From assembly GCA_947573015.1 (NCBI GenBank), contig CANPDS010000001.1, positions 1 to 35,412 of the forward strand: DNA of 35,412 bases, written 5' to 3'. Below the pieces are notes generated by a model, which worked only from the letters and a program-made list of their open reading frames with translations, did not search any database and was not told where the DNA came from. This document shows, in pieces, positions 15,252 to 22,453 of the stretch (position 1 is its first letter; the number at the start of each line of letters is the position of its first letter). Source of the DNA: an uncultured Muribaculum sp. Its GTDB lineage: Bacteria; Bacteroidota; Bacteroidia; Bacteroidales; Muribaculaceae. The position numbers and the translations under genes were made by a program.

Positions 15252-15764
15252 ATGAATTCCCGACTCGTGCTTATGTGCGGCATAAGTGGGTCGGGAAAGA
15301 CATATTTTTCCAAGATGCTCGAAAAACATGGTTTCGTCAGGCTTTCGGCAGATGAGACCGCATGGAGGCTCTCGGGAGAAGACTTTCCCAATCTGCCCAT
15401 CTCCAGTCAGAAGGAGATACTCGCCAAATCGATCGATGAATTGCTTGCTCTTTCCATTAAGCATCTGCAAGATGGCAAAGCTGTGGTGGTCGATTCCACT
15501 ATGTGCAAGCGGAACAAACGCGAACAATTCCGCGCATCAGTACTACAAGACACGGGCATCGAACCTCTTATCGTTTACCTAAATTCGCCGCTCCACATTT
15601 TGCGCCACAGGCTTATGGACAGAAATAACACAGGGCCAAACGACCAGATCGTCACGAATGAGAATCTCCGGACATACTTTGACAACTTCGAGAGACCATC
15701 CGACAACGAGCACACATACATCATTAATCTGACCAAAACTTTACCTTCATCTGAATATGATTGA
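15252..15764 (+). CDS. P-loop ATP-binding protein, polynucleotide-kinase/zeta-toxin-like
   Basis: A 170-residue single-domain P-loop protein. The Walker A motif is GISGSGKT (10-17) in LVLMCGISGSGKTYFSKML, followed by RLSADETAW, AVVVDSTMCKRNKREQFRAS (a lid/base-binding region like those of small kinases) and LRHRLMDRNNTGPNDQ. This is the layout of the AAA_33/zeta-toxin/polynucleotide-kinase group, which phosphorylates nucleotides, sugars or nucleic-acid ends; the substrate cannot be told. A longer frame could start at 15186 inside the DUF362 gene, but ATG 15252 leads straight into the P-loop strand. Its stop overlaps the start of the LicD gene by 8 nt, indicating coupled translation. No antitoxin-like partner is adjacent. 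Confidence 0.8.
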   Translation: MNSRLVLMCGISGSGKTYFSKMLEKHGFVRLSADETAWRLSGEDFPNLPISSQKEILAKSIDELLALSIKHLQDGKAVVVDSTMCKRNKREQFRASVLQDTGIEPLIVYLNSPLHILRHRLMDRNNTGPNDQIVTNENLRTYFDNFERPSDNEHTYIINLTKTLPSSEYD

Positions 15765-16578
15765 CGCAGCCACACAGCAGACACTACGTGCCACATACAA
15801 TCCAGACGGCTCCGAACTGCGCAGCCATCAACTTGTAATGCTCGACATGCTCACATGGCTCGACAGCATATGCGTACGTCACGACATACCATATTGGCTC
15901 AGTTCAGGCACACTGCTCGGGGCCGTGCGCCACGGTGGATTCATCCCTTGGGATGACGATGTGGATGTAGAGCTACCTGAGTCGCATTTCCAACAGCTTC
16001 TCAATGCGATCTCAGCCGAAGCCCCGGCTGCGGGATATGCATTGCAGACATCAACTACCGATCCGGAATTTCTGTTTCCATTCGCAAAGCTGAGGGATAC
16101 ACGTACCACAATCTCCGAGGCCGACGGTCTTGACTCTCTTCAGGCATTTCATGGCGCATACATCGACATATTTCCTATTGCACCCTCATCCTCACGCAAG
16201 CTCCACAGGCTCGGCTCAAAACTTGTGGGCACAGAGCTAAAGATGCGCGTCGCCCTCGCCGGTCATCTGCGTCTGCTTGCTCCACTGCGTCTGGCAATGA
16301 AACATATTGTCTATCCCATGCTGCGCCGGCTGTCGAAGATTGGCGCAAACGGCAAGTGCCGCCATATAATCCCCAGCTATTTCCCGGCGACACGCATGCT
16401 CAACGAATGTCTGCCCACATGCCGTATAGAATTCGAGGGACGTACATTCAATGCCCCAAAGTCGCCTCATGATTACCTCACACACCTTTTCGGGCCTAAC
16501 TACAACTCTCTACCGAAGAGCATCCACACTCACCTGTCCACAAATTCAGCCACAACGGCACCTCGCATGTCGGAATAA
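15757..16578 (+). CDS. LicD family protein
   Basis: A 273-residue LicD/phosphocholine-transferase-like protein. The nucleotidyltransferase-fold signature is GTLLGAVRHGGFIPWDDDVD (51-70), with the metal-binding DDDVD at its end, preceded by HDIPYWLSS and followed by FAKLRDTRTT and HGAYIDIFPIAPSS. LicD proteins transfer phosphocholine or another phosphorylated group onto surface glycans. No glycan-biosynthesis cluster surrounds it, only the P-loop kinase-like gene that overlaps its start by 8 nt; the kinase might supply its phosphorylated donor, but this is inference. No signal peptide is visible. The 3' end holds the -7 box region of rnpB just after the stop. Confidence 0.9.
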   Translation: MIDAATQQTLRATYNPDGSELRSHQLVMLDMLTWLDSICVRHDIPYWLSSGTLLGAVRHGGFIPWDDDVDVELPESHFQQLLNAISAEAPAAGYALQTSTTDPEFLFPFAKLRDTRTTISEADGLDSLQAFHGAYIDIFPIAPSSSRKLHRLGSKLVGTELKMRVALAGHLRLLAPLRLAMKHIVYPMLRRLSKIGANGKCRHIIPSYFPATRMLNECLPTCRIEFEGRTFNAPKSPHDYLTHLFGPNYNSLPKSIHTHLSTNSATTAPRMSE

Positions 16579-16583
16579 TTATC

Positions 16584-16591
16584 TAACTTTG
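16584..16591 (+). promoter_or_regulatory. -7 box of rnpB
   Basis: TAACTTTG, an exact TAnnTTTG match, starts 6 bp after the licD-like stop codon. The RNA would begin near 16598-16602. A clear TTTG at -33 is not seen within the end of the upstream gene. Confidence 0.6.
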
Positions 16592-16600
16592 CACATCATA

Positions 16601-17056
16601 GGGAGGAATTCCTGGGAGCCGGACGGTCAGTCGCTTGCCGACATCATGAGCGGCAAGAGGAAAGTCCGGGCAACGTAGAGCACCATGGTTGTTAACGGCA
16701 ACCTGCCGGCGACGGCAGAGCAGTGTGACAGAAAATTACCGCCGCATCTGCGGCAAGGGTGAAAAGGCGGGGTAAGAGCCCACCGGGCGACATGGCGACA
16801 CGTCGCGCCGCACACCTCATGGGTTGCAAGGTCAAGTATACCGGCATTTAAGGGTTGCTCGCCCATTGTCGGGGGGTAGACTGCTACCGTGGCCATGCAT
16901 CGCATGGCCCAACCAGATGGTCCGGCAACGGACATCGTAGATAAATGGCTGACCGGCATGCCCCGTCGGCTCCGCGTGGAGATCTTACGGTCTTCCACCG
17001 CTCCGATACCCGGCATGACCGACATAACCCGGCTTATAGTCCGGCTCCCACCTCCT
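16601..17056 (+). ncRNA. rnpB: RNase P RNA (type A)
   Basis: The catalytic RNA of RNase P, which trims the 5' leader of pre-tRNAs. The universal 5' core GAGGAAAGTCCGGGC is at 16657-16671, a GACAGAAAATTACCGCC block follows near 16727, GGTAAGAGCCCACCGG is near 16771, and the 3' core ATAACCCGGCTTATAG lies at about 17024-17039. The ends pair as P1: TGGGAGCCGGAC (16613-16624) with GTCCGGCTCCCA (17039-17050), 12 bp without mismatch, with GGAGG/CCTCC just outside. A T-run (17055-17061) ends the transcript. At roughly 450 nt it is on the long side for the class. Ends are estimates. Confidence 0.95.
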
Positions 17057-17186
17057 TTTTTACTTCGATTTGTTTAGAGGTTTCTGCTAAGGTACAGACA
17101 ACCAATCCGGAAAAAAATCACACACATTCATTTTACATTTTTCACTTAATCAAAGTGCCCACCAAAATGAGCACAAATATTGCACA

Positions 17187-17214
17187 CATATACTAATAAT
17201 CATATACTAATAAT
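17187..17214. repeat. 14-bp tandem direct repeat
   Basis: CATATACTAATAAT occurs twice in direct tandem (17187-17200, 17201-17214), followed by CATT. It lies upstream of the beta-helix gene and just before the inverted repeats at 17222-17263. Confidence 0.8.
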
Positions 17215-17221
17215 CATTAAT

Positions 17222-17263
17222 TAACAGGCTAATTGAAAACTTTCAACGTATGACTGCCTGTTA
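17222..17263. promoter_or_regulatory. nested inverted repeats upstream of the beta-helix gene
   Basis: An outer pair TAACAGGC (17222-17229) and GCCTGTTA (17256-17263) encloses an inner pair TTGAAA (17233-17238) and TTTCAA (17241-17246) separated by AC. The inner site is a typical size for a dimeric regulator operator; the outer pair could form a cruciform or RNA stem. A loose -7-like TATATTTA begins at 17262. Confidence 0.5.
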
Positions 17264-17301
17264 TATTTACATATTTACACACCTACCTTAATTATTTGTA
17301 T

Positions 17302-19863
17302 ATGGGTATATCTACTTCACCTTCACTACCGATTTCTGCCGCATCCAACAATCGCTACGTACTTTCATCCGACTACTGTATAAACGTCGACATCACTCTT
17401 CCAGATGCTACCGAGTTAATAATATGCAATAATGCAAGAATCGACTGCCGAAATCTTACACTCGGTGATCATTCACTAATTCGCATAGATTCCGGCACAC
17501 TTGCCGTAGCGTCGGGATGCACTCTAACCCTTGGTGAAAACTCCCGACTTGATGCACGCAATGGCACACTCGACCTCACCGATGCGCGCTGCGAACTACG
17601 CACAGGCGGCACACTCATGCTGTCAGATTATCCCGTAAAAGGTGGCATACTCGCCGGCGGCTGGGCAACACTTACCGATTCAGCCAACGACCAGATTATA
17701 GCAGCCAGCGACATCGAGTTTCACGCATGCCGCAGCTATCTATGTGCTCCGATTGCCAAGGTATTCGATGCTACCGTGTTTGAAGGTCGATGGGATATGG
17801 ATCGTGCCTATCCCCAATGGTTTGCCGATGCAGATTGCGATGACTGGTCTGTTCCTATCAATCAAGCAATAAGGCTAAAATGCTCCGGAGAAGTGCATCT
17901 GCCGGCGGGCACATACAAGGTAAAGCATTCTATCAATGTTACCGCTGGCATAAGATTAATTGGTGAAAACCTATATTATCACTCAAAAAAGACGGTAAAA
18001 GAAGCGCATAACAATATCGGCTCGATAATTGTTCCAGTACCACTTACTGCATCAATGGCTTCAGGTGCCCAGAATACCGGACGTCCTGTGATCAAACATG
18101 GGTTCTCTATGGGATGCGTGATCACAGTAAATATCAATCCGGATATTCTTGCTGAAACCATCGACGGGTCTACTGTGACAAACAGTCAAAACAATACTAT
18201 TCCCAATAAGCAATCTTTTTGGGCACAAGGATACCCGGCCCCTGGCACAGCGATAAAGAATCTCTGCATACAGAATGTGAACACTCAGGAAGTCGCTTTC
18301 ACAGATGGAGGTGGATCTACCAACATGGTTTGTCCCATACCATTTCTATGTGGTATATTCGTAGCCGGAGGTTGCGAATTAAATACACTATACTTTAATC
18401 AGCTATGGCAATCAATCCATTGGTCAGGAGGGAAAGACTATGCTGACTGCAAACAGGTGACAAACTGTACTCTCGTTGACGTAGGTAGCTTCAATTACAA
18501 CGTTGACAATAACGGTTATCCTGAAGGAGGTACAAAAAAGATTATCAACACCCATGCCATCGACATGGGATTTCTCGGGGATGCCCTCATTCTTCAAGGT
18601 AATGCAATACACGACCCCAAAAACACTTATGGTGTCATTATTAGAGCCACAATGGGAGCAATAATAGATGCAAATATTATAAATACACATCTGACCTTAC
18701 AAAATTGCAACGGGGCTACCATCAGCAACAACCACATGGAAACTACAGATGCCCAATTGATTCTTAATGCATCAGCAGCAACGGTTCAAAGCAATTACTT
18801 TGAGAAAGGGCTTGAACCCTCCATTGTAATACTATCAAATGAATTCAATCATTCATTAATACAATTATCAAATAATATCTTCAGATGGTACGCCAGATAT
18901 GATATCGATGGAATGACATTCGAAGAATGTGTCAATAAAATGGCTCAATTATGTCCCTACGATATTCTATTGAGTCATACAATTGATGGTCATCTTGATA
19001 ATAACCACATCATTGCAGACCTTTCCATTGATAATTGTTTCCGGACATACACCAATTCGACTTCGACCCCTGCAAATCTTACATATGGAGTTATCATAAA
19101 TTACTCCTCTGTCAGGAATAATGAGACTCTCAACATTCTTCCACTAAATATATTCAACAATGTATCTCCAATAGCATCCCATAAATGCACTCTTATTCCC
19201 GGCGAAGAGATTACCATGCCTCCATATATCAGCCATAACATCAATCGTATCAAACTCTCTTCATATAATTTCCCTGATGCATTAAGTTCCATACAATATG
19301 ACAATGAAGATGAACGTCGAGGTCATGGACTATGGACTGCTGATTCAGGAGTATACTCCTACAAATACCGAATAATATGGAATGAACCCCGTAGCATCTG
19401 TTCTTTCCACGACCAGACCACATTATTTGATTTGGTTTCTGGAATCTCAAAAACCAAATATAATGAAACAGACCCTTCCCGGATTATAATGTTTTCCATC
19501 GTAGATAATGATGGAAAACGCAATGTCAACAAAACGGGACTCTGTTTTTATGTATTCTTGTATAGGAAGTTTGAGAATCGCGATGGAAATGTATCATGGA
19601 TGCGAGCGAAAATACCATTTGCCGGATGTGAAGTTATATACGACAATGGTATCTGTGTCAGCGGCTTCCCATGGGAGTCTTGTCCGGAGCCGATTGAGGA
19701 TGAGTCATTCAACGATGGCATTACCGGAATTGAATATGTCGGACAAAATGTTGCGGTATATTCTACCAAACCGATTGATTTTTCAATCGGAGAATGGCAG
19801 ACGGGCGACCGGGTGTATAATGTCGGGGACGACGAATCATGGACGATGAAAATCAAAAAATAA
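17302..19863 (+). CDS. large right-handed beta-helix protein, tailspike/pectate-lyase-like
   Basis: An 853-residue protein without a clear signal peptide. The first ~110 residues are a strand-turn repeat (LTLGDHSLIRIDSGTLAVAS, LTLGENSRLDARNGTLDLTD). Near residues 167-215 there is a Pectate_lyase_3-type entry: AYPQWFADADCDDWSVPINQ with VHLPAGTYKVKHSI, then GIRLIGENLYY. Residues 320-560 are parallel beta-helix coils (IIDANIINTHLTLQNCNGAT, ISNNHMETTDAQLILNASAA). The tail has IEYVGQNVAVYSTKPIDFSI and GEWQTGDRVYNVGD. Such folds occur in phage tailspikes, glycan lyases and adhesins. The 5' fifth looks GC-rich like the neighbours, while 17.95-19.6 kb is distinctly AT-rich, suggesting modular acquisition. 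No phage genes are nearby. The ATG at 17302 is preferred to a TTG at 17296. Confidence 0.75.
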   Translation: MGISTSPSLPISAASNNRYVLSSDYCINVDITLPDATELIICNNARIDCRNLTLGDHSLIRIDSGTLAVASGCTLTLGENSRLDARNGTLDLTDARCELRTGGTLMLSDYPVKGGILAGGWATLTDSANDQIIAASDIEFHACRSYLCAPIAKVFDATVFEGRWDMDRAYPQWFADADCDDWSVPINQAIRLKCSGEVHLPAGTYKVKHSINVTAGIRLIGENLYYHSKKTVKEAHNNIGSIIVPVPLTASMASGAQNTGRPVIKHGFSMGCVITVNINPDILAETIDGSTVTNSQNNTIPNKQSFWAQGYPAPGTAIKNLCIQNVNTQEVAFTDGGGSTNMVCPIPFLCGIFVAGGCELNTLYFNQLWQSIHWSGGKDYADCKQVTNCTLVDVGSFNYNVDNNGYPEGGTKKIINTHAIDMGFLGDALILQGNAIHDPKNTYGVIIRATMGAIIDANIINTHLTLQNCNGATISNNHMETTDAQLILNASAATVQSNYFEKGLEPSIVILSNEFNHSLIQLSNNIFRWYARYDIDGMTFEECVNKMAQLCPYDILLSHTIDGHLDNNHIIADLSIDNCFRTYTNSTSTPANLTYGVIINYSSVRNNETLNILPLNIFNNVSPIASHKCTLIPGEEITMPPYISHNINRIKLSSYNFPDALSSIQYDNEDERRGHGLWTADSGVYSYKYRIIWNEPRSICSFHDQTTLFDLVSGISKTKYNETDPSRIIMFSIVDNDGKRNVNKTGLCFYVFLYRKFENRDGNVSWMRAKIPFAGCEVIYDNGICVSGFPWESCPEPIEDESFNDGITGIEYVGQNVAVYSTKPIDFSIGEWQTGDRVYNVGDDESWTMKIKK

Positions 19864-19885
19864 TCACAATAAATTAGGGAGAACT

Positions 19886-20033
19886 ATGTTTAAACGAATC
19901 ATTATCGTGTTGTTTGCTATGTTGCATGCAGTCCCTATATCCTTATGAATGGCATAACGCTGGATTTTGGCAAGGTTATTACCATAATAAAGACCGGCAA
20001 TTTCTTCCATATACCGTCACCCGCTGGGGGTAA
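19886..20033 (+). pseudogene. small exported-protein ORF, apparently frameshifted
   Basis: ATG 19886 opens a 20-codon frame, MFKRIIIVLFAMLHAVPISL, that looks exactly like a signal peptide and then stops at 19946-19948. In the +1 frame, from about 19938, the translation continues as YPYEWHNAGFWQGYYHNKDR followed by QFLPYTVTRWG and TAA at 20031-20033, an aromatic-rich sequence that looks like real protein. One missing or extra base near 19930-19940 would join them into a peptide of about 50 residues. AGGGAG (19876-19881) precedes the ATG, unusual for this genome. A third frame starting at 19945 runs past the terminator and is not believed. Confidence 0.4.
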
Positions 20034-20051
20034 TACCGTTCCTCAAACATC

Positions 20052-20093
20052 AAACGGCGGTGCGCAGATCAACAGATTGCGCACCGCCGTTTT
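20052..20093. terminator. strong bidirectional terminator
   Basis: AAACGGCGGTGCGCA (20052-20066) and TGCGCACCGCCGTTT (20078-20092) are perfect 15-bp complements with an 11-nt loop; T-rich sequence follows on each strand. It separates the plus-strand beta-helix region from the minus-strand glycosidase operon ending at 20118. Confidence 0.9.
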
Positions 20094-20117
20094 GATATTG
20101 GGGGAAGAATCTCTAAG

Positions 20118-22409
20118 TTACAGTGAACGGGGAGGGATTGACTCGGGTGCGGAAGCCCAGGCTTTATTGGGGTGCGAGCCCATCTGAAGCTCAAGTTTGC
20201 CGCCGGCCATGATATCTGCATGACTGATCCATGACTTGTTCCATTCCTGACCGTTGAGACGAGCCGACTGAATGTACTTGTTGTTGTCGCTGGCGCCTTC
20301 AGCTACGATCTCGAATGTGTTGCCATTGGCAAGTTTCATCGAGGCATGCTCAAACAGAGGGGATCCGATGTTGTAGATAGGCAGACCGGGAGTCACAGGA
20401 TAGAAGCCAAGGGAGCTGAACACAACGAACGAAGTCATGCCACCGCCATCCTCATCGCCCGGAACACCCATAAGGTCGTTGCGGAACCACATCTTCAGCA
20501 GGTCACGGATACATTTCTGAGTCTTCCACGGCATTCCGGCATAATTATAGAGATATGGGATATGGAGTGAAGGCTCATTGGCCATCGAGAACTGACCTAC
20601 ATTGCCTGTATGATCGGGAAGTGTGTAATAGAAGTGATACTTCCCACGTCCGAGCGGCTCACGGAAAGTCTGGTCGAGATTAGCCGCAAACTTCTCATTA
20701 CCGCCCATAAGGTCGATAAGATCGGCCACATTGTGAGGCACATCCCAACGGTATACCCAACCATTATTCTCGCCGTAAAACTCACGGGCACCGGGGCCTC
20801 CATCGTAACGGTAATCGAACGGCTCGATAAACTTTCCGTCCTTATCCTTTGGGTGGAAAAATGCTGTCTCAGCATTGTATACATTGCGGTAGTTGTGCGA
20901 CAGGCTGTCGTAACGGGCTGCATCGTCAGCCTTCCCAAGAGCCTCGGCGATACGTGCCAGACACCATTGGTCGTAGCTTGTACCAAGGGTGACGGCTATA
21001 GGCTGACGCTTCTCCCATCCATTGACGTTGGGATCAGTCTCCTTCTCACCGGGACGCAGAGCGGGGATATATCCATGCTCTGCATAGAAAGCATCGATCC
21101 AACCGGCTGGATTTCCGCTCCATGGCGCAAGAGTCTTCTCCTCAATTCCACGACGGCATGCCTCATAGGCTTTCAGTGTGTCAACGTCAAGTCCCTTGAC
21201 CACAGCATCAGCAATCGAAGCAACGCCATGATTTGAATTCATTCGGCGCGAATCTCCGTTCACCTCAGGGAATGTAGGCATCCATCCAGTACCCATCTGC
21301 TCAGCCATACGCAGGAACGAGGCGAGAATAGCCTCTTCGCGATCAGCATCCATAAGTGTGCGCAACGGGTGGGCGGCCCGATATGTATCCCAGATCCAGT
21401 CGTCGGTATAAAATGGTGTACCCTCATCTTCATGCACCTTGCCATCGAACGCGCTGAAATAGCGGCCATCCTCGCTCATGCATATCGGACGTTCGAAAGT
21501 GCGGTAATATGAAGAGTAAAGCACTGTCTTCTGATCGTCGGTACCACCCTTCACATCGATACGGCCAAGCGCATCGTTCCATACCTTGCGGCCATTGGCT
21601 GCAACAGCATCAATATCATACTTCGGGATTTCGCGTTCAAGATTATTTGCCGCCTGTTCTTCAGAGATGAACGATACGCCATAACGCAGACGCACATTCT
21701 TAGTACCATCGGCAAACTGCCATACAGCACATGCGTTCTCACCATCAGCACTGCCGAGACCGCTGTTGACAGATCCATCCTCCAGAATGCCGGAAGCTGT
21801 CGGTGCCTTATCGACTTCAAGCCATACATACACACGGGTGTCGTTTGGCAACTGCTGCCATCCGCTTATTCTGTTGCCATCGACATTGATCTTACCGTTG
21901 CCCGTGCTCACGGCTATATAGGCAGGCTTACCGGGTTCGCTGCTATCGAAATCAATATCGTATATTGCCGACTGATTGCTCACTGCATAATGCACATGCA
22001 TCGGATCATTGCCTTCCGGAGTGGCAATATCCACCGAGAAATCGTACGGAGTAAGACACTCATTGTCGTAAGTGTATTGCTTAATAGCCGACATGGCGCC
22101 GTCATGTCCGGGATTGATCTTGAACGCAGAGCGCTCACGATGGTTTGTGACTATCACCGGCAGTCCATTGAGCAGTTGAGCTGTATAATCGGCACGTTCC
22201 GGATATACACGCAACATACTGTTGGGGAGCTGTACGGTAGGAAATGTAGGCACAAGGAGATGACTGATATTGCCGATGTATGGATTGACAAAATCAACCG
22301 GTTCCTTAACTTCGGACGCCGATGCATTGACGCACGCATGAAATGCGGATACCGCCAGAAGCGACAGGCAACCGGCACCGAAAAGGAGCAACTTATGGTT
22401 TCTGTTCAT
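20118..22409 (-). CDS. exported GH92 alpha-mannosidase
   Basis: A 763-residue family GH92 enzyme, a calcium-dependent exo-alpha-mannosidase family. It begins VDFVNPYIGNISHLLVPTFP, the usual GH92 N-terminal beta-sandwich start. The (alpha/alpha)6 domain carries EFYGENNGWVYRWDVPHN with E547 as probable general acid, FSMANEPSLHIPYLYNYAG, and PGDEDGGGMTSFVVFSSLGF with D652/D654 as the base region. Most well-known members read GNDDxGxMS here, so GDEDGG marks a different branch and perhaps a different linkage or aglycone. Residues 1-32 are an export signal (FHAC could be a lipobox, or cleavage after NASA). It is the last gene of a three-glycosidase unit, 44 bp after the GH2 gene. Confidence 0.92.
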   Translation of the reverse strand: MNRNHKLLLFGAGCLSLLAVSAFHACVNASASEVKEPVDFVNPYIGNISHLLVPTFPTVQLPNSMLRVYPERADYTAQLLNGLPVIVTNHRERSAFKINPGHDGAMSAIKQYTYDNECLTPYDFSVDIATPEGNDPMHVHYAVSNQSAIYDIDFDSSEPGKPAYIAVSTGNGKINVDGNRISGWQQLPNDTRVYVWLEVDKAPTASGILEDGSVNSGLGSADGENACAVWQFADGTKNVRLRYGVSFISEEQAANNLEREIPKYDIDAVAANGRKVWNDALGRIDVKGGTDDQKTVLYSSYYRTFERPICMSEDGRYFSAFDGKVHEDEGTPFYTDDWIWDTYRAAHPLRTLMDADREEAILASFLRMAEQMGTGWMPTFPEVNGDSRRMNSNHGVASIADAVVKGLDVDTLKAYEACRRGIEEKTLAPWSGNPAGWIDAFYAEHGYIPALRPGEKETDPNVNGWEKRQPIAVTLGTSYDQWCLARIAEALGKADDAARYDSLSHNYRNVYNAETAFFHPKDKDGKFIEPFDYRYDGGPGAREFYGENNGWVYRWDVPHNVADLIDLMGGNEKFAANLDQTFREPLGRGKYHFYYTLPDHTGNVGQFSMANEPSLHIPYLYNYAGMPWKTQKCIRDLLKMWFRNDLMGVPGDEDGGGMTSFVVFSSLGFYPVTPGLPIYNIGSPLFEHASMKLANGNTFEIVAEGASDNNKYIQSARLNGQEWNKSWISHADIMAGGKLELQMGSHPNKAWASAPESIPPRSL

Positions 22410-22453
22410 ACTTGACTGAGTTTTCAGTATATTAAATCGGTTAATTCAAAAAA

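Noticed and set aside
16627..17077. Several ORFs on both strands between the LicD-like gene and the beta-helix gene
   Set aside because: They lie entirely within the RNase P RNA gene, whose conserved cores and P1 pairing are unmistakable.
19945..20187. 80-codon plus-strand frame after the beta-helix gene
   Set aside because: It reads through the 15-bp terminator stem and into the 3' end of the convergent GH92 gene; the other frame of this stretch gives a more protein-like sequence.
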